Assembly: GCA_963854835.1 (NCBI GenBank)
Contig: OY978526.1
Coordinates: 36,494,501 to 36,558,500, forward strand
Direction of reading: 5' to 3'
Source: Megamerina dolium
Lineage: Eukaryota; Arthropoda; Insecta; Diptera; Megamerinidae
DNA: 64,000 nt
In this document: positions 25,706 through 37,989 of the stretch, in pieces
Position numbering within the stretch: position 1 is the first letter of the stretch
Layout: the number at the start of each line of letters is the position of its first letter
Made by a program: the position numbers and the translations under genes
Notes under the pieces: generated by a model
Databases searched by the model: none
What the model saw: the letters and a program-made list of their open reading frames with translations, nothing else
Told to the model about the DNA's origin: nothing

Positions 25706-25859
25706 ATGAAAAGAGGCCGTTGATGAAGTTGCTTCTCTGGTTGACGCAAGACCACACTACCACCACCACCACCACCGCTACCTCGGCGATTGAGAGCGGC
25801 CCAAAAGTTGTGCTCAACGAAGCAATGCAGAGCCACTATGCCACTATGTATTGTTGCTG

Positions 25860-28500
25860 GCTGGCTTGATTTCAGCTTTAGCTTCAGTACGAGATTTAAA
25901 TTTGACTGTGTTACCCGTCGTATGATAACACTATGATGGCATATTTACACATCCAACTGCACCATGTCATGCTGATAAGAGAATTTAGCAAAATAACCTT
26001 GTTCTATTTATGACATTATTTTTAAATATTTTTTATTTTTAATTTTAGATTCAAAATTTAACAAAATTTCTTGGATTTTTATATAGCGACGGCAATTCTA
26101 TAAAATTATAATGAAAATCACATTTATATCACCGGGCACTCGATTTACTCACACGTTGCCGCAACACAACAATGCATGCATGATGCATTGCATATCGCAA
26201 AACAGAAGAGTAATAACTGGATGAGTGCTGATGACCACATACGTAGTATGAGTACAATCCAATATATGGATGGCCACGTTTCGAATGAACGTTTAGTTCA
26301 TTCTCTGTGACTCGAATGTTCGACGAGAATGAGTGAAACATTTCTGTTCAAACATGTTGGATTGCATGCTTGGTTGGTGTTGAGTGTGTGTGTGTGTATG
26401 TGTGTGATATATTCAGAGAGAGGGTGTTTTTTATGTGTTATTTTTACTATTGTCTGTTTGGAAATTCATCATGTTGTGTATGAGCATGTTAGTGAGTGTG
26501 TGTGTACTGTTTTGTACTGTGTGGAAAATTCATCATGGAGGAGGGCGAAATTTTCTTATAGGCTGCTTTCGCCCAAAAAACCCAAACACAAGAGCACAGT
26601 CGTCACAAGCAGAATTGAGTTTTAACTCAAATTGTGGTCGTTACAACTCTTGCTTATTATACAAGTATGCATGTGTGTGTGTGTGTTTGCATACAGTCGA
26701 CAGATAGATATATAGATACATTTTACACATTCTATATTTCGTTCTTGTGCCATATACACATTACGGATTAATCATATAGAGAATTCATAAATAATTGGAG
26801 CGTGCCGCTATTTTAATATTTTGTTTTTAAGAAATAAATCAATGTGAAAATATAATATAATATGAAAGCAATAAATTTTTAATATAATAAAACGTAGGAT
26901 GCCTTAAGTACTTACCTACATTGAAATCGAACCATGTTAGTTGAAAATCATCTTTTCAATATATCGTATGCACTCCGTGTGCTCGTAATTGTTCATTTAA
27001 GTGCATCTGTTGTGTTATGAATATTTTTGCATATTTCTCCCTCACTCTCATTGCTTTCATCTCATATATATTTTAAGGTCGATTGGCATATCCCTTACGC
27101 TTTTTCGATAATTTTTTCGGGTACCAGTTGTTATCTTATTGAGGAAAAGATAGCCATCAAGATATGTAGAAGAAATACTTGACCCACATTGTTAAAAATA
27201 TTTTCATCAATAAATGAATGGCCTTTATTATTTGTTTTTAATATGAAAATATATACATTAAAAAATAAAAGCATGCATATTTTTACTTATTATCGAATCT
27301 TATCGAACTATTGTACTTATGTACATGCTTGAAGACAATAATTCATTAATTTTTATGATCGCAGAACAATCAGTCGAATGTGTTACATCTTTTCTTAGTT
27401 GAACAAGCATTGTGAGTTGTTTTGGTCTGTATTTATAGAGATAGCATCAGGAGATTCATTGGCATACATTATTATGTAGGAAAACATAAAATAATCGCTG
27501 TGTTACTCTTATTCCAAGGTATCATGGTGAAGCACTTTTTGTATGATAGTGTAATGTTGGATTGGAACGTGCATGTGCCTGTGGTCAAATGAGTTCATTC
27601 CTCAAGAGAGAAGTGACCATTGAATATCACGGGTATCCAAATGATGACATGTACTAAGTAAGTACTTGGTATTCGGTACTCCTCTTGTATCAATACATGG
27701 CTGAACGGCGATAAAATCTAAAAATAGAGAGCACAGAGTATCAAGGAGATTGACTTAACCAACTAAAGTAAAAAAATTATTCACGAATGTGATTCTTTTT
27801 GGAATTATATTCCAACTTTTCTTAGAACGAAGTTTCCTGAGCATTTACATACTACAATTGTTTTCTCTTGGCCCTAAAGTGGTATTCGCTTTCGGTTGAA
27901 AAATACACTCATATCATTTGAGTCATGTAATATGATGCTTTATTTACTGTGATTAAGGATTCCACAAAGTATGGGTACCAGCGGCTACACTTGCACACCA
28001 ATCCAAAGTGAATAAAAGTGCCGGGGTTATATGATCGACATTTTCGCAATGGTTCTTTTGTATGGAGTTTTTAGCGAGGTTGTCTGCTTATCTGCTGTCA
28101 TATTCTTCAATTTTAGGCACGTTAGTTATGGCAAAATGTTGCTGAGCTAATGATTTATTATGTAGATATATGAGTAGCTTAGTTAATCGAATATCCAATA
28201 GAGTACATATAAAACTATAGCAAGTGAATTCAAAATATATAATCTAAATAGTTCGATGGCTTAACTTCAGTAATACCAAAGCTTAGATACCCTAAACCAT
28301 GACAGATAGTCAGACATACTTTCTAAAAAAAAAGTACTTTTATGCTGGAGGAAGGTATGGTAGCTCCACAGCTCACAGAACCACAATCTTATAGTTTTAT
28401 ATGTTCGTAAGCATATGAATATTTGTATGAGAGATAGGCCATCCATTCATTAGCAAATGTAATCGTATCCACGGAGGTTTAGTTTGAAAACTCTGTATTT
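25860..28500. other. Upstream noncoding DNA, nothing recognised
   Basis: AT-rich DNA with GT runs (about 26,386-26,405, 26,672-26,687) and a GAGAGAGGG motif near 26,415. No ORF with a protein-like composition. Confidence 0.5.
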
Positions 28501-28509
28501 TCATGCATA

Positions 28510-28790
28510 TGGGAGCATCAGTTTCTAAAAGAGATAGGTCTGATTTTTATCCCTTTCAGCCGAATATGTTTATTAATTAGAAAATATAATCGTATGTACC
28601 AGATTTCACTATGGGATCTTTATATTTGAGTGCAAAATGTGTGAATCCAATTGATTAATCCAAATTCTTATTAATCGAATAACTGATTAATCCAATATTT
28701 TGATTAATCGAAATTATTTAACAAACGATTTATCGCACAGTCCTACTTTTTTATTGGAAGTAGGCATGGTTTCCACCCAATTGTACCGAT
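28510..28790 (-). repeat. Second locus of the ATAAAAATCACGCC-type dispersed repeat
   Basis: The minus strand carries GGGATAAAAATCAGACCTATC-like sequence near 28,555-28,530 and GGTGGAAACCATGCCTACTT near 28,778-28,758. Both parallel the intronic repeat at 2.8-3.0 kb. A TAATC mini-array lies between them. Confidence 0.45.
28643..28715 (+). repeat. Mini-array of ATTAATC(C/G)AA with 16-17 bp spacing
   Basis: ATTAATC starts at 28,654, 28,670, 28,686 and 28,703, followed alternately by C and G (TAATCC, TAATCG). This could be a simple tandem repeat or a homotypic cluster of K50-type homeodomain (TAATCC) sites. Confidence 0.6.
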
Positions 28791-29365
28791 TTTCTAATAT
28801 ATCATAATTATCAGCTCAATAGCTCTATAATTATAGCAGTAATCTTATGAAAAAACAAAAATGGTTAAATCGACTCAGATTATGATTCCGAAAAATAATA
28901 ATATACTTTTTCATTACGTTAACACATATCTAGGTGTGCTAAAACTGAATCAAGAACTCAATATATCATTGACTTTAGGCTATAAGTACTTATATGATGA
29001 AAGAACGCACCACAACAATTGCAATTCATTTGAAATCCATTTGAAAGACGCACGAATATCTCTTTTTTCCACGAAATCACTTTAAGTAATGGCAGAGAAT
29101 AAGTCAAACTTTGAATTTTCATGTGAAATTTTAATGTTTCCATGTGAGCAGTTTACATTTTACAGAGATTTGAATTGGACGGACCCTTTAATTGCCGGAC
29201 CCGAAAGTATTTGCCCAGTTTCATCAGTATTTTCCCGTTCGAATTGTAGTTCTATGTTACTTGGCCACATTTTATGGAAATTAATTCTGTAAATATTGCA
29301 AGAACACAAAAAAATCAATCTTGGGAAAGTAAATATCAGAGAAATCTCTCAATAATTTAATAAAA

Positions 29366-29460
29366 TGGCTGTGGTAGAACAGTGATTGATCTTCTGTTAG
29401 TGGCGTGCCAGTGTCAAATCCCGATAAGACGACTATAAACTCTATAATATTAATGGTTTT
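29366..29460 (+). mobile_element. SINE head fragment (tRNA-like)
   Basis: GGCTGTGGTAGAACAGTGATT, spanning 29,368 onward, aligns with the SINE A-box region. GTGTCAAATCCCGATAAGAC aligns with the B-box region. The body is absent or too diverged to call. Confidence 0.5.
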
Positions 29461-29499
29461 TTTTCTAAACGTTTGAAAGTAATGGCAACTAATTACAAT

Positions 29500-31200
29500 T
29501 TTTTTAAAGAGTATGAAAAAATTGCATTGAAAAGTCATTTAACAAAACTATGAGAAAGTGATGCTACATTGATTTACATGTAAGTTATATGAACTTTATA
29601 TAAACTTATGCATTTTAAATTGCAATAATACAAATAAAAATGTTTCTACTGGGCGAATTACATTTCAATTTATTCATGTTATAATTTTACAGTAAGCAAG
29701 TACAATACGGGACGGCAGTGTCCCCTTGTTGTCATCTAAATAAGAGGGAATAACCATTTCAATTTGGAAATAATTGTATACATCATATAATTAAGCTATG
29801 TACTCTAGAGATAATTTTAAGAGAGCATCACTGATTTCAGAAATAAATTCACGCAATTTGTAAGTGTTGTTTCATGTATTATAAAGATCACAGTATGATT
29901 CCTACCACTAGAAAGATTACCATTTAATAGAAAATCTCTTAAAAAATATTTCATATGTAATTATCAGATTTTGAATAAAAGTATCAACTGCATCCTTTCT
30001 GTCATTTCGAGTGTGTAGCTTAAATATACACATATATTACAAAGGCTGTTATTGGGCATGACACCAACTATAATGAATACATATATTACAATTACAATGA
30101 TACTTCCTAATAATTAATAACTATCCATTTTAATACCAAATTACTCAATATGTGAAGAGTTAAGTACAAACATGACTATAAACAGCAAATCATAACATCT
30201 GCACCTTCATCCATATATGTTACATATATACAACTTACCAGAGCAAGTGCACGAACATAGGTTTGTGTGTATGTACGGATGTTGTGTTGTGAAAAATCTC
30301 TGTATAAATATTTATTTAATACTCACACATCTACATGCACGCATATAAATACATTGCGAACTCCTTACATTCATTGAATTGCCAAGAAATGAAGCGAACT
30401 ACAACTAAAAAATAAAGAAAAAAAAAAATAATACTGGAGAAGAAAAATGCAAGTAAACTAATAAAAAATTCCTTTGCACAAGTGCTTGTTGTTAAATAAA
30501 GTCAACAGAAAGAAACCAAAAATAATAAAAAATAATAAAGAAAAAATCAAAAGAGGAATATGACTCCGACCACACTGTCAATGTTAGAAATTTCATTTTG
30601 TTACGCTTGCCACATTCTCCTCTTACTTGAATGTTTCAATGTTTTTTCTTTCTTTATCTCGTATTCCTTCAAGTCACACACACACAATACGAAAAACATT
30701 CATAAGGATGCAGACAGTGAGCATGTTAGTAGTATCCACATATACATACAATTCATATATTCTACGATATAAGTACATATATATATATATACCTTAAGTA
30801 AAGTAAAAAGAAAACTAACAACAACAACGAATCAAAAGAAAGAAAGAAGGAAAAAAGTAGCAACATTTCGGTGGCGTCAGGCGGACACAACAAACAGACA
30901 AAGACAGTGAGAACAGTAACCATAACCATTTGAAGTCATTCGAAAGCGCATAAAAGAGGATCACAACAATCGGCGAAATGGGCCATAATGAGCTCGTAAA
31001 AATTTTGTTACCTAATATAGAAATGTTACCCCAAACACCCTAATGAGGTTGATGGTATGTGCATGTGTATGTAGCAAATATGAAAATGTTGTGTGAGTGC
31101 GTATAATATCGTATGAACTGAAGCACGCCAGTATGTTTGTTAAAGCTATGGGATTCAAATACAAGTTAAAGTCAAATGTGTGGGTAATATTTGATGAAGT
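29500..31200. other. Upstream noncoding DNA, nothing recognised
   Basis: AT-rich sequence with A-rich tracts around 30,400-30,560 and an AT run near 30,776-30,791. No gene or transposon motif seen. Confidence 0.5.
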
Positions 31201-31210
31201 TGTTGTTGTA

Positions 31211-31315
31211 GTTATTATTATTATTATTATTATTATTATCAAATAACTTTTTCATTTATTCATAATATAGACTTGAATAGATAGATTCTTAAAAATTAAT
31301 TTACTGCTTAGATTC

Positions 31316-31352
<37 letters not shown>
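31211..31352 (+). repeat. (TTA)n and (TTG)n microsatellites
   Basis: A TTA run spans 31,211-31,239 and a TTG run of about 12 units spans 31,315-31,352. Both are uninterrupted. Confidence 0.95.
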
Positions 31353-31939
31353 AATTGAAACATTAAACTCTTATTGAAATACAATAGTCGTGTTGCATTA
31401 ATCGAAGCATATAATGGCTGGAGTTAGGAAATAAATTAGCTGTCAGTTCAGTTTTCAAATATCGAACTGTTATTCGGCAACGTCATAACGAAATTTTTAC
31501 TTCGTCCAAGTCTCCCTCGAAATCAAGCACCTTCTGCTACTGATATGTTGGCAATTGGTATCAAGAAAAACGTGCTGAAAATGGTCATATTATTAACAAA
31601 TCCATCTTCAGTGATTAGTCCAATTTTCATTTGAATACTTAAAACTTTAATTAATTATACTCGAATTTAGTTGTCAATATCCCTATGATACACAAAGTGG
31701 CCAGTTTTTCTTAACTTTGCAATTCTGGGTGGCTTTTTACGTTCTGGTTTATGCCTTCTCACGTAAAAAGAAAAAAAAAAATTCTGTTGTATTGCGATTG
31801 TTTACGCCCAAGCCATATTCTTAATTATGTGGCATCAGCGCCATTATGTGCTACATACATGTACTTACATGCATATAAGCTCATAAGTAATTCATAGGGT
31901 ATGTAATTCAATTACAACAACAATAACAACAACAATTAT

Positions 31940-32290
31940 GCATAATATACGTGTGCGTGTTCCATTTCGACAATTAACAATTATCATTCTCATTAACGAG
32001 GAGTACATCGCCACTGCCGTCGCCGCCATCATCATTATCCATGTTGTCCAAGCAAAGAGCATACGCACGCACTCAGAAAAAATATCAAGCCATTGTATGT
32101 CGGTTGTATGGTTGGTTGCATTTGGGCCGTTTGGTTGGTCAATTTTCGAGTTGGAAATCATATATATTGGTAGGCTATGTAATATAGGCATACATTTTTA
32201 CGTCAAGTTCATATATATAACAGAGCGAAGGAGGTGAGGATAAATTATCAAGTTACGATGATGCCATTTTTCGATTCATTTCGCTGCAAG
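31940..32290. promoter_or_regulatory. Complex, low-repeat block with GCCAT cores upstream of Ubx
   Basis: This block stands out from its AT-rich surroundings, with GCCGCCATCATC (about 32,021), AAGCCATTGTA (about 32,087) and GATGCCATTTTTCG (about 32,261). ORFs of 99 codons are open on both strands, which argues for unusual composition rather than protein. It is a possible conserved noncoding element. Confidence 0.25.
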
Positions 32291-32857
32291 TGCTGGTGAC
32301 CAAGTGACTGACTCTACTGATGAAGATTGTAATTGCAATGGCACTACCACTAGCACCATATCCGAAATCATTATCCGTTGTAAATAATTACATGCGCCTA
32401 CATAGTATCGTCATTGCTTGCAACACAAGTTCACACGCAATCACTATAATTTTCATTATCATTCATTATCATCTTGACTAGGAATATGTGTATGAATGCC
32501 ACCTTCCTCTTTTGCTCCCTATATCTCTTTCGCCCGCTCTATGTGAAGTCATTGTACAATAATGCCCATCATCCATTTTCATCTATTATTAAATAAAGAG
32601 AATTGTATTTAAAATTATTATTTTTTTTAATAACAAACAAAACTACAGCAAGTAATATAAAGCAACAATTATGGAAACATTTTTTTTTTGTAGAAAAAAT
32701 ATTGGATTTTTTGGCATTTCTTGCAAATATTTTTCAATAATAAACTTAAAATAAAATTTTAGCTTTTTAAAATTTCTAACATTTTTGTCCGAGATTATTG
32801 CCTAAATTGTTGCAATAATATCGAAATTTAGACATTTTTGATGACATAAGACATCCT

Positions 32858-33018
32858 GAAGCATAACAAATTTAATATCGAAAAGATTTTTCTAAAAGAA
32901 CTCTGTGGCAAGGCTCAGAAAAAGTGATGATGTTCTGCCGTTCGGAACCGGCTAAAATAAGTAGGTCTCTTCTAATACTGTCCAAAATTTAACACGCACA
33001 ACAGTAACGGAATAGAAT
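32858..33018 (+). mobile_element. SINE fragment with internal deletion
   Basis: It begins in the linker after the tRNA head (AGCATAACAAATTTAATATCG). It then skips the next segment and continues with the body (CTAAAAGAACTCTGTGGC, TTCTGCCGTTCGGAACC) and the 3' region before fading at about 33,018. An R1-like LINE remnant starts immediately after it. Confidence 0.8.
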
Positions 33019-33019
33019 A

Positions 33020-34260
33020 TACAATAAGTTAATTATAGATCTACAATGCGACGAAATACGGCAACTAAGGCAGACTTGCCTATTGAAGCGATGGAGGTAT
33101 ATAAAGCGCCAGGCACGTGCTTCTAAATATGCACAATGCCTGCCTGGCGATTGGAATTTTCTTGGAAGTCTGGAAAAGACAGAGGCTACGGAGACCTAGG
33201 GTCACCATCGTCATATCGGCCTCTGTGCATGCTCGACATAGCCGGAAAACTACTGGAGAGTATATTGAAATCTCGCCTCTTAACAGCAATAAAAATAGTC
33301 TCTGAACGTCAACATGACTTCAGGCCAGGCAGATTCACAAACAGAGCCATCGAGGACGCAGTAAAGAGCATTGACTTCGTTCAGAACAGGAATCATTACT
33401 CGAGACCTGTTGCACTAATTTGCCAAACATGAATTGAAAAACATGATTGGCGCCCTTGATCATTGTTTTAAGGCACCCGCCTACCTAATGAAGATGGCCC
33501 GTAGTTAAAAAAAAACGTGAGCTGATCTACGACATCAACGAATGCGAACGAAGGATACAAATAACTTATGGTCGCCACACAGGGCTCAATCCTAGGAGCA
33601 GATCAGATATTCCAGATTATTGTTAATTTGTAGAATATGTGGACAACGTAACAGCCATGATCAATGCACGTGAAAATGACGCAGCGAGACGTGGCGAAAA
33701 CGTGGCTTGACCGTCACGGACTGAAACTGGCAGCAGAAAAGACGGAACTTATTTTCATAATTCTCACAATGAAACACACACCAATTGAAGTTGATATGCA
33801 GGTCCATTTCGAAGCAATTAACACTTCGAGGGTGTTGAAGTACTTAGGCATCAGCATGGACAACAAACTAACATATTGGGCACAACTCCAGCATGCGGCG
33901 GATACATCAGCCAAAATAACGTCTTCGCTATCACGACTGATGGCAAACATCAATGAACCATTTTCTAGCAAAAGACAACTTCTCATAGACACGAACATAT
34001 CGATCTCAATGTAGGGTGGCAGAGTGTGGTGGGACATTCTACAACACGAACGCGGGTGATAGATATTGACCAAGGTGCAGAGAAACGCACCTCTCCCCTT
34101 AGCTTCAGCATACCGCACGGTACTTAGAAGCAGCAGTGCTAGTAATCAACGGATCGATATCGATTGACCTCCTTATGAAAGAAACAAAAGAGTTATGAAC
34201 GCGTAAATAGATTGATGCGTCAAATCGTACGACCTACACATGCATTTATGGAGTTGAGAA
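33020..34260 (+). pseudogene. Non-LTR retrotransposon reverse transcriptase remnant (R1/LOA-like)
   Basis: Translated pieces in shifting frames follow the order of a non-LTR reverse transcriptase. A YKAPG segment (about 33,096) is followed by SSYRPLCMLDIAGKLLES (about 33,209-33,262), RQHDFRPGRFTNRAIEDA (about 33,310-33,363), a QGSILGA block (about 33,581-33,601) and the catalytic-site region. There YADD has become YVDN (33,636-33,647), losing the second aspartate. The thumb/RNase-side blocks KTWLDRHGLKLAAEKTE and VLKYLGISMDNKLTYW come next, then NAPLPLASAYRTV (about 34,086). Frameshifts and stops separate the blocks, so the copy is dead. The R1/LOA assignment rests on remembered family motifs. 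Confidence 0.85.
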
Positions 34261-35428
34261 ATGCGAAGATGGTAAATAAAAATGAAAATTAATTGGCAAT
34301 TTTGTACAGTGCATTCTACGTGCAAAAAAGCGGGACCTGGTCACAGGTAACTAACCGGTAGCCTTAGACTAGCTTAGAGAGCTACTCACGCGTCTCCAAA
34401 ATGGAAGAAAATCCAATTAGTGGGAAGTTTTTTAGTGGATGCAAAAACACCACATACCATCGATATGACGACATTGATAATGATGCGAAAGGCATTTTGT
34501 TACCTTTTCATCCCGAAAAAATCGATCCATAATACTCTATATATACGCACATAAGCACAAAATATTTATTTCGAATTCATTGAGTAATAAAACCATCAAC
34601 ACATTGTGGCTGCATTATTATCCAAATTTAGAGAACTTAGAATATATTTTTTAAGGCGCGCGTCACAACTAATCACTCAAGTTGTTGAATTTAAATTTTT
34701 CCTCAGTCGCCTTTTGTGGAATTTTAAGTAAAAACACTCAAAGTAATTGCATTAATAAATCTCCGAAAAGTATAATAATGATAATATTGCCCTTCAAAAA
34801 AACATTTTCGCACCTAATAATCTTTAGTGTGTTACACGATCAAACAGGTGCCAACTGTTCACTGTGCCAACATTCACTGTGGCACTGATAGCGCCACACT
34901 TGTACGTAACATACATGTACCTACTAAATAAAATTTCCAAATTGTTTAACATTTCATTTATTGTTGCTCTCATTATGGCATTATTTATGGTTTGTTTTGA
35001 TCTTGTCGGTGGCGCAAAACATCAAAAACAACAAGCCTTTGATGTTGCATTGTGTTGAAACAGCGACGCATACCACAGTTCGGTCGGTCGGCTGTCTTTT
35101 TACCGACTTGATTGTTTCACTCTTTTTATGATCATATTAAGTTTTCTCGATGAGCAGATGGGAAGATGGGATTGTGGTGTTGCTCTGACTACTCTTCACA
35201 CTTGAATCAAATTAAACAATGGGGAGTGGCAATTCAATTTGACTAAATTAACCAACTAAATAAATATTGTTTTCAATTTTTTCGTATTTTGTTTTTTTTA
35301 CTTTATTCTCCCTGGTTGTCCGGATTAACATTAAGCTGTTTTCATTTCAATATCATCAATTATTGTGCAAAAACTTGGGTTTTGTGATACAGACTACAGT
35401 CGCTTCAGTATGTTGTTCGGAACTACTA

Positions 35429-35635
35429 AAATAAAAAAATAAATATGTGGCACTTAAAGCCCCAAAGGGCTCATTGGCCGAGCTTCTCTTCTATTACTGT
35501 TGTGCGTCTTAAATTTTGGAAAGTATTAGAATGGACCTACTTATTTTAGCCGGTTCCGAACGGCAGAACACTTGTGACATCACTTTTTCTGAGCTTTGTC
35601 ACAGAGTTCTTTTTAGAAGCTTTTTCATGGCAACA
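35429..35635 (-). mobile_element. SINE copy, 5'-truncated, with 15-bp target-site duplication
   Basis: On the minus strand this matches the body and 3' end of the 9.2-kb SINE but lacks the tRNA-like head. The 15-bp direct repeat TGTTCGGAACTACTA lies on both sides (35,414-35,428 and 35,636-35,650). 5' truncation with a perfect duplication fits target-primed reverse transcription. Its 3' tail is a T-rich run interrupted by A. Confidence 0.88.
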
Positions 35636-36085
35636 TGTTCGGAACTACTACTGTTGCTTATGTTTGCTCTTCAAGTGAAGCTATTGTATATTTGTAGTGT
35701 TAATTTCAGGGCAACTACAATTGCCTCTGAACCACCCGTATATCAGTTATATGTAAATAATTTTATATTGCACATACATACATGCACACATATAGTGTTT
35801 GTGAAATGCCACAGAATAAGGTGAATAAGAAAAATATGTGCCTATAAGCAATTAAAGGTATTTAAGCCTCAAGCCACGTACTCAATGCACTTATGTGCCT
35901 ATGCCAATATATTTGAGTGTGTGTGTATTTATAAATCAATAGTCAATAATAGTATTTATAATATAAGAACAACAACAACAACAACAAATAATGAGTAATT
36001 TTATAGCTTTTGCCTTATCTTGTCACCAACATAAATATGTTTGTGCATATGAATTTTCAAACTTATGTATGAAAATAATTTATAT

Positions 36086-36122
<37 letters not shown>
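36086..36122 (+). repeat. (AAC)n microsatellite
   Basis: About twelve uninterrupted ACA/AAC units. A shorter run of the same unit lies at 35,969-35,987. Confidence 0.95.
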
Positions 36123-37336
36123 GAGCACTGATGACAACAATAAAATAAATTAAATGAAATAAAATGCTTTTTTGCTTTTCCATATTGAGGTGTCCGTGTA
36201 TAATACATGCTTGTCCATACTGTTCAACTGAGGTAACAGGGCGCCAGTGACCATTAATTCATAGGCTCCCCCAAACTTTGCCAATACCATCACCAATAAC
36301 ACCAACAACACCAACAACAACAATATTACCAATATTCAGATATCGTTAGTTCCTTTCGCAAATCGAGCGCCAAACTATTTGTCATTTCAGCATTTCTGCA
36401 CTGTTGCTGTAATTGTTGCTGCTGGCGTTGGTGCTGTTTGCTGATAGTACATACAATTTGTGTAAATCGTATGAGCGAATAAAACAAAGAAAGCCAACGA
36501 ATGAAAGAATGAATGAATGAATGAATGCATGGGCAATGGTGATCAATGAACGCTTTGAATTATGATGGGGATTTATTTGCTAGATTTGAACACACTGGAA
36601 CACACAGTTCAGAAGCAACAACAACAACTACTACTACTATAACTATTGCTACAGCAACAATATGTATTTAGTCACCCAACGAACTCCCTTTGCAGCAAAT
36701 GAACACTATAGGTAACACACATAACATCAACAATAACAACTCATCATGGATCGCCCCGGCCCCCACAAGTATTGTAATCACAACTATATGCTCATCCATA
36801 GCTGCATGCATGATGATTTATGAAGTGTTAATAAAGAACCTAAATCCGTTTGGATTGTATTGCATTTTTCTACATACACACACACACACACACAATATAT
36901 GAATGTATGCAATCACTTGGTATTGGTATTTGTGTTGGTTAATGTTGCTGACAATATATTATCGTATATGTGTCTGTTCATATGTTCATATGGGATTATT
37001 GGCATTTGCTGGTTTGCATTGAAGAAAGGGCCTCTTATTTTGTTGAAAATGCACTGATATTTATGCATTGTGAGCAGTAAAAAGTTTAGATAAAGGTGAT
37101 TCAAATATATTTACATAATTTTAGAATGCAAGTACCATTCCCTAATATGATTTACAGCTCACATGTAACGAGCTTATCGAACCAAACATAATTCTATTAT
37201 ATAGCGTCAATGCCTGCTTTCGAACTAATAATAAAGGAATTGGAAAAAATGTGTAAACAAATCGATTGTGAGATCATAATTTCCACTACCTACTCAGTAG
37301 TACTCAGTAGTACTCAGTATTATTAACAATTTCATC

Positions 37337-37402
37337 ATGAAAAGATATACCCCTCAACTACGTTTACGAATCATTCAATTATACAAGCCTTCGGATTTGA
37401 TT
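37337..37402 (+). pseudogene. Possible transposase N-terminus, isolated
   Basis: The 22-codon frame reads MKRYTPQLRLRIIQLYKPSD and resembles the first residues of insect Tc1/mariner-type transposases. It ends in low-complexity A. It is not contiguous in frame with the catalytic half 600 bp downstream and may be chance. Confidence 0.35.
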
Positions 37403-37479
37403 AAAAAAAACACATAATATTTAGAGAAATGTATACAATATTTATTTGAGTCGATAGAACGATCTATATAATTCAATGT

Positions 37480-37750
37480 TTAAAGATGATTAAGTCGAAT
37501 AAATCGATAATTCACGATCGTCAACAACGATATTTTCCTCTGCCCGCACTATACGTATGCGTGATGGTAGTTTAATGTCCTATGATGTAAATTTGGTGCG
37601 AAATTTAGCCACAAGATTCCGAATAGCCGCCTCAGAAGGTTGAACACACTGACCATAAAACGAATGAATGAATGAACCGCGCATGAATTTTGATAATAAC
37701 ATTAATTAATCTGCAAGCGTTGTTCGTTTGTAAGTCGATTTATGGTTAAA
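37480..37750 (-). pseudogene. Tc1/mariner-superfamily transposase, N-terminal half (inverted relative to C-terminal half)
   Basis: Minus-strand reading gives NEQRLQI near 37,720, then QPSEAAIRNLVAKFRTKF, a stop, DIKLPSRIRIVRAEENI and DDRELSI. This is the DNA-binding half typical of insect Tc1/mariner-type transposases with a paired-type helix-turn-helix. The rest of a transposase lies just to the right but on the plus strand (37,990-38,740). Either the 5' half was inverted or two head-to-head copies lost opposite halves. Confidence 0.75.
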
Positions 37751-37989
37751 TTATAGACCAAACTTAACATGTTTGACAGTAACATGTTAGACGAAAACAG
37801 CTGAGCTGCCAAAAACAGTGTTGCCAAAAAAAAGTTGCTAAAAAAATTACACTGTATTATCAAAATAATCGTTTTCCGGTTGCAAATTTTCTTGCACTTT
37901 TGCCATTTTATGGTCGCTATTCATCGAGTTGTTCAAAATTTCGGGCATACATTTTCTTTGAAAATGTTCAAGTGCCAAATAGGATAAAG

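Larger units (their letters stand above)
34261..37330. other. Upstream noncoding DNA around the truncated SINE
   Basis: Apart from the SINE at 35.43-35.64 kb the stretch is AT-rich with CAA, GAAT (36,508-36,527) and CA (36,878-36,894) repeats. No gene recognised. Confidence 0.5.

Noticed and set aside
25062..25836. Several overlapping ORFs in the Ubx promoter/leader region
   Set aside because: All derive from trinucleotide repeats (GAC, AAT, CAC) read in different frames; translations are homopolymeric.
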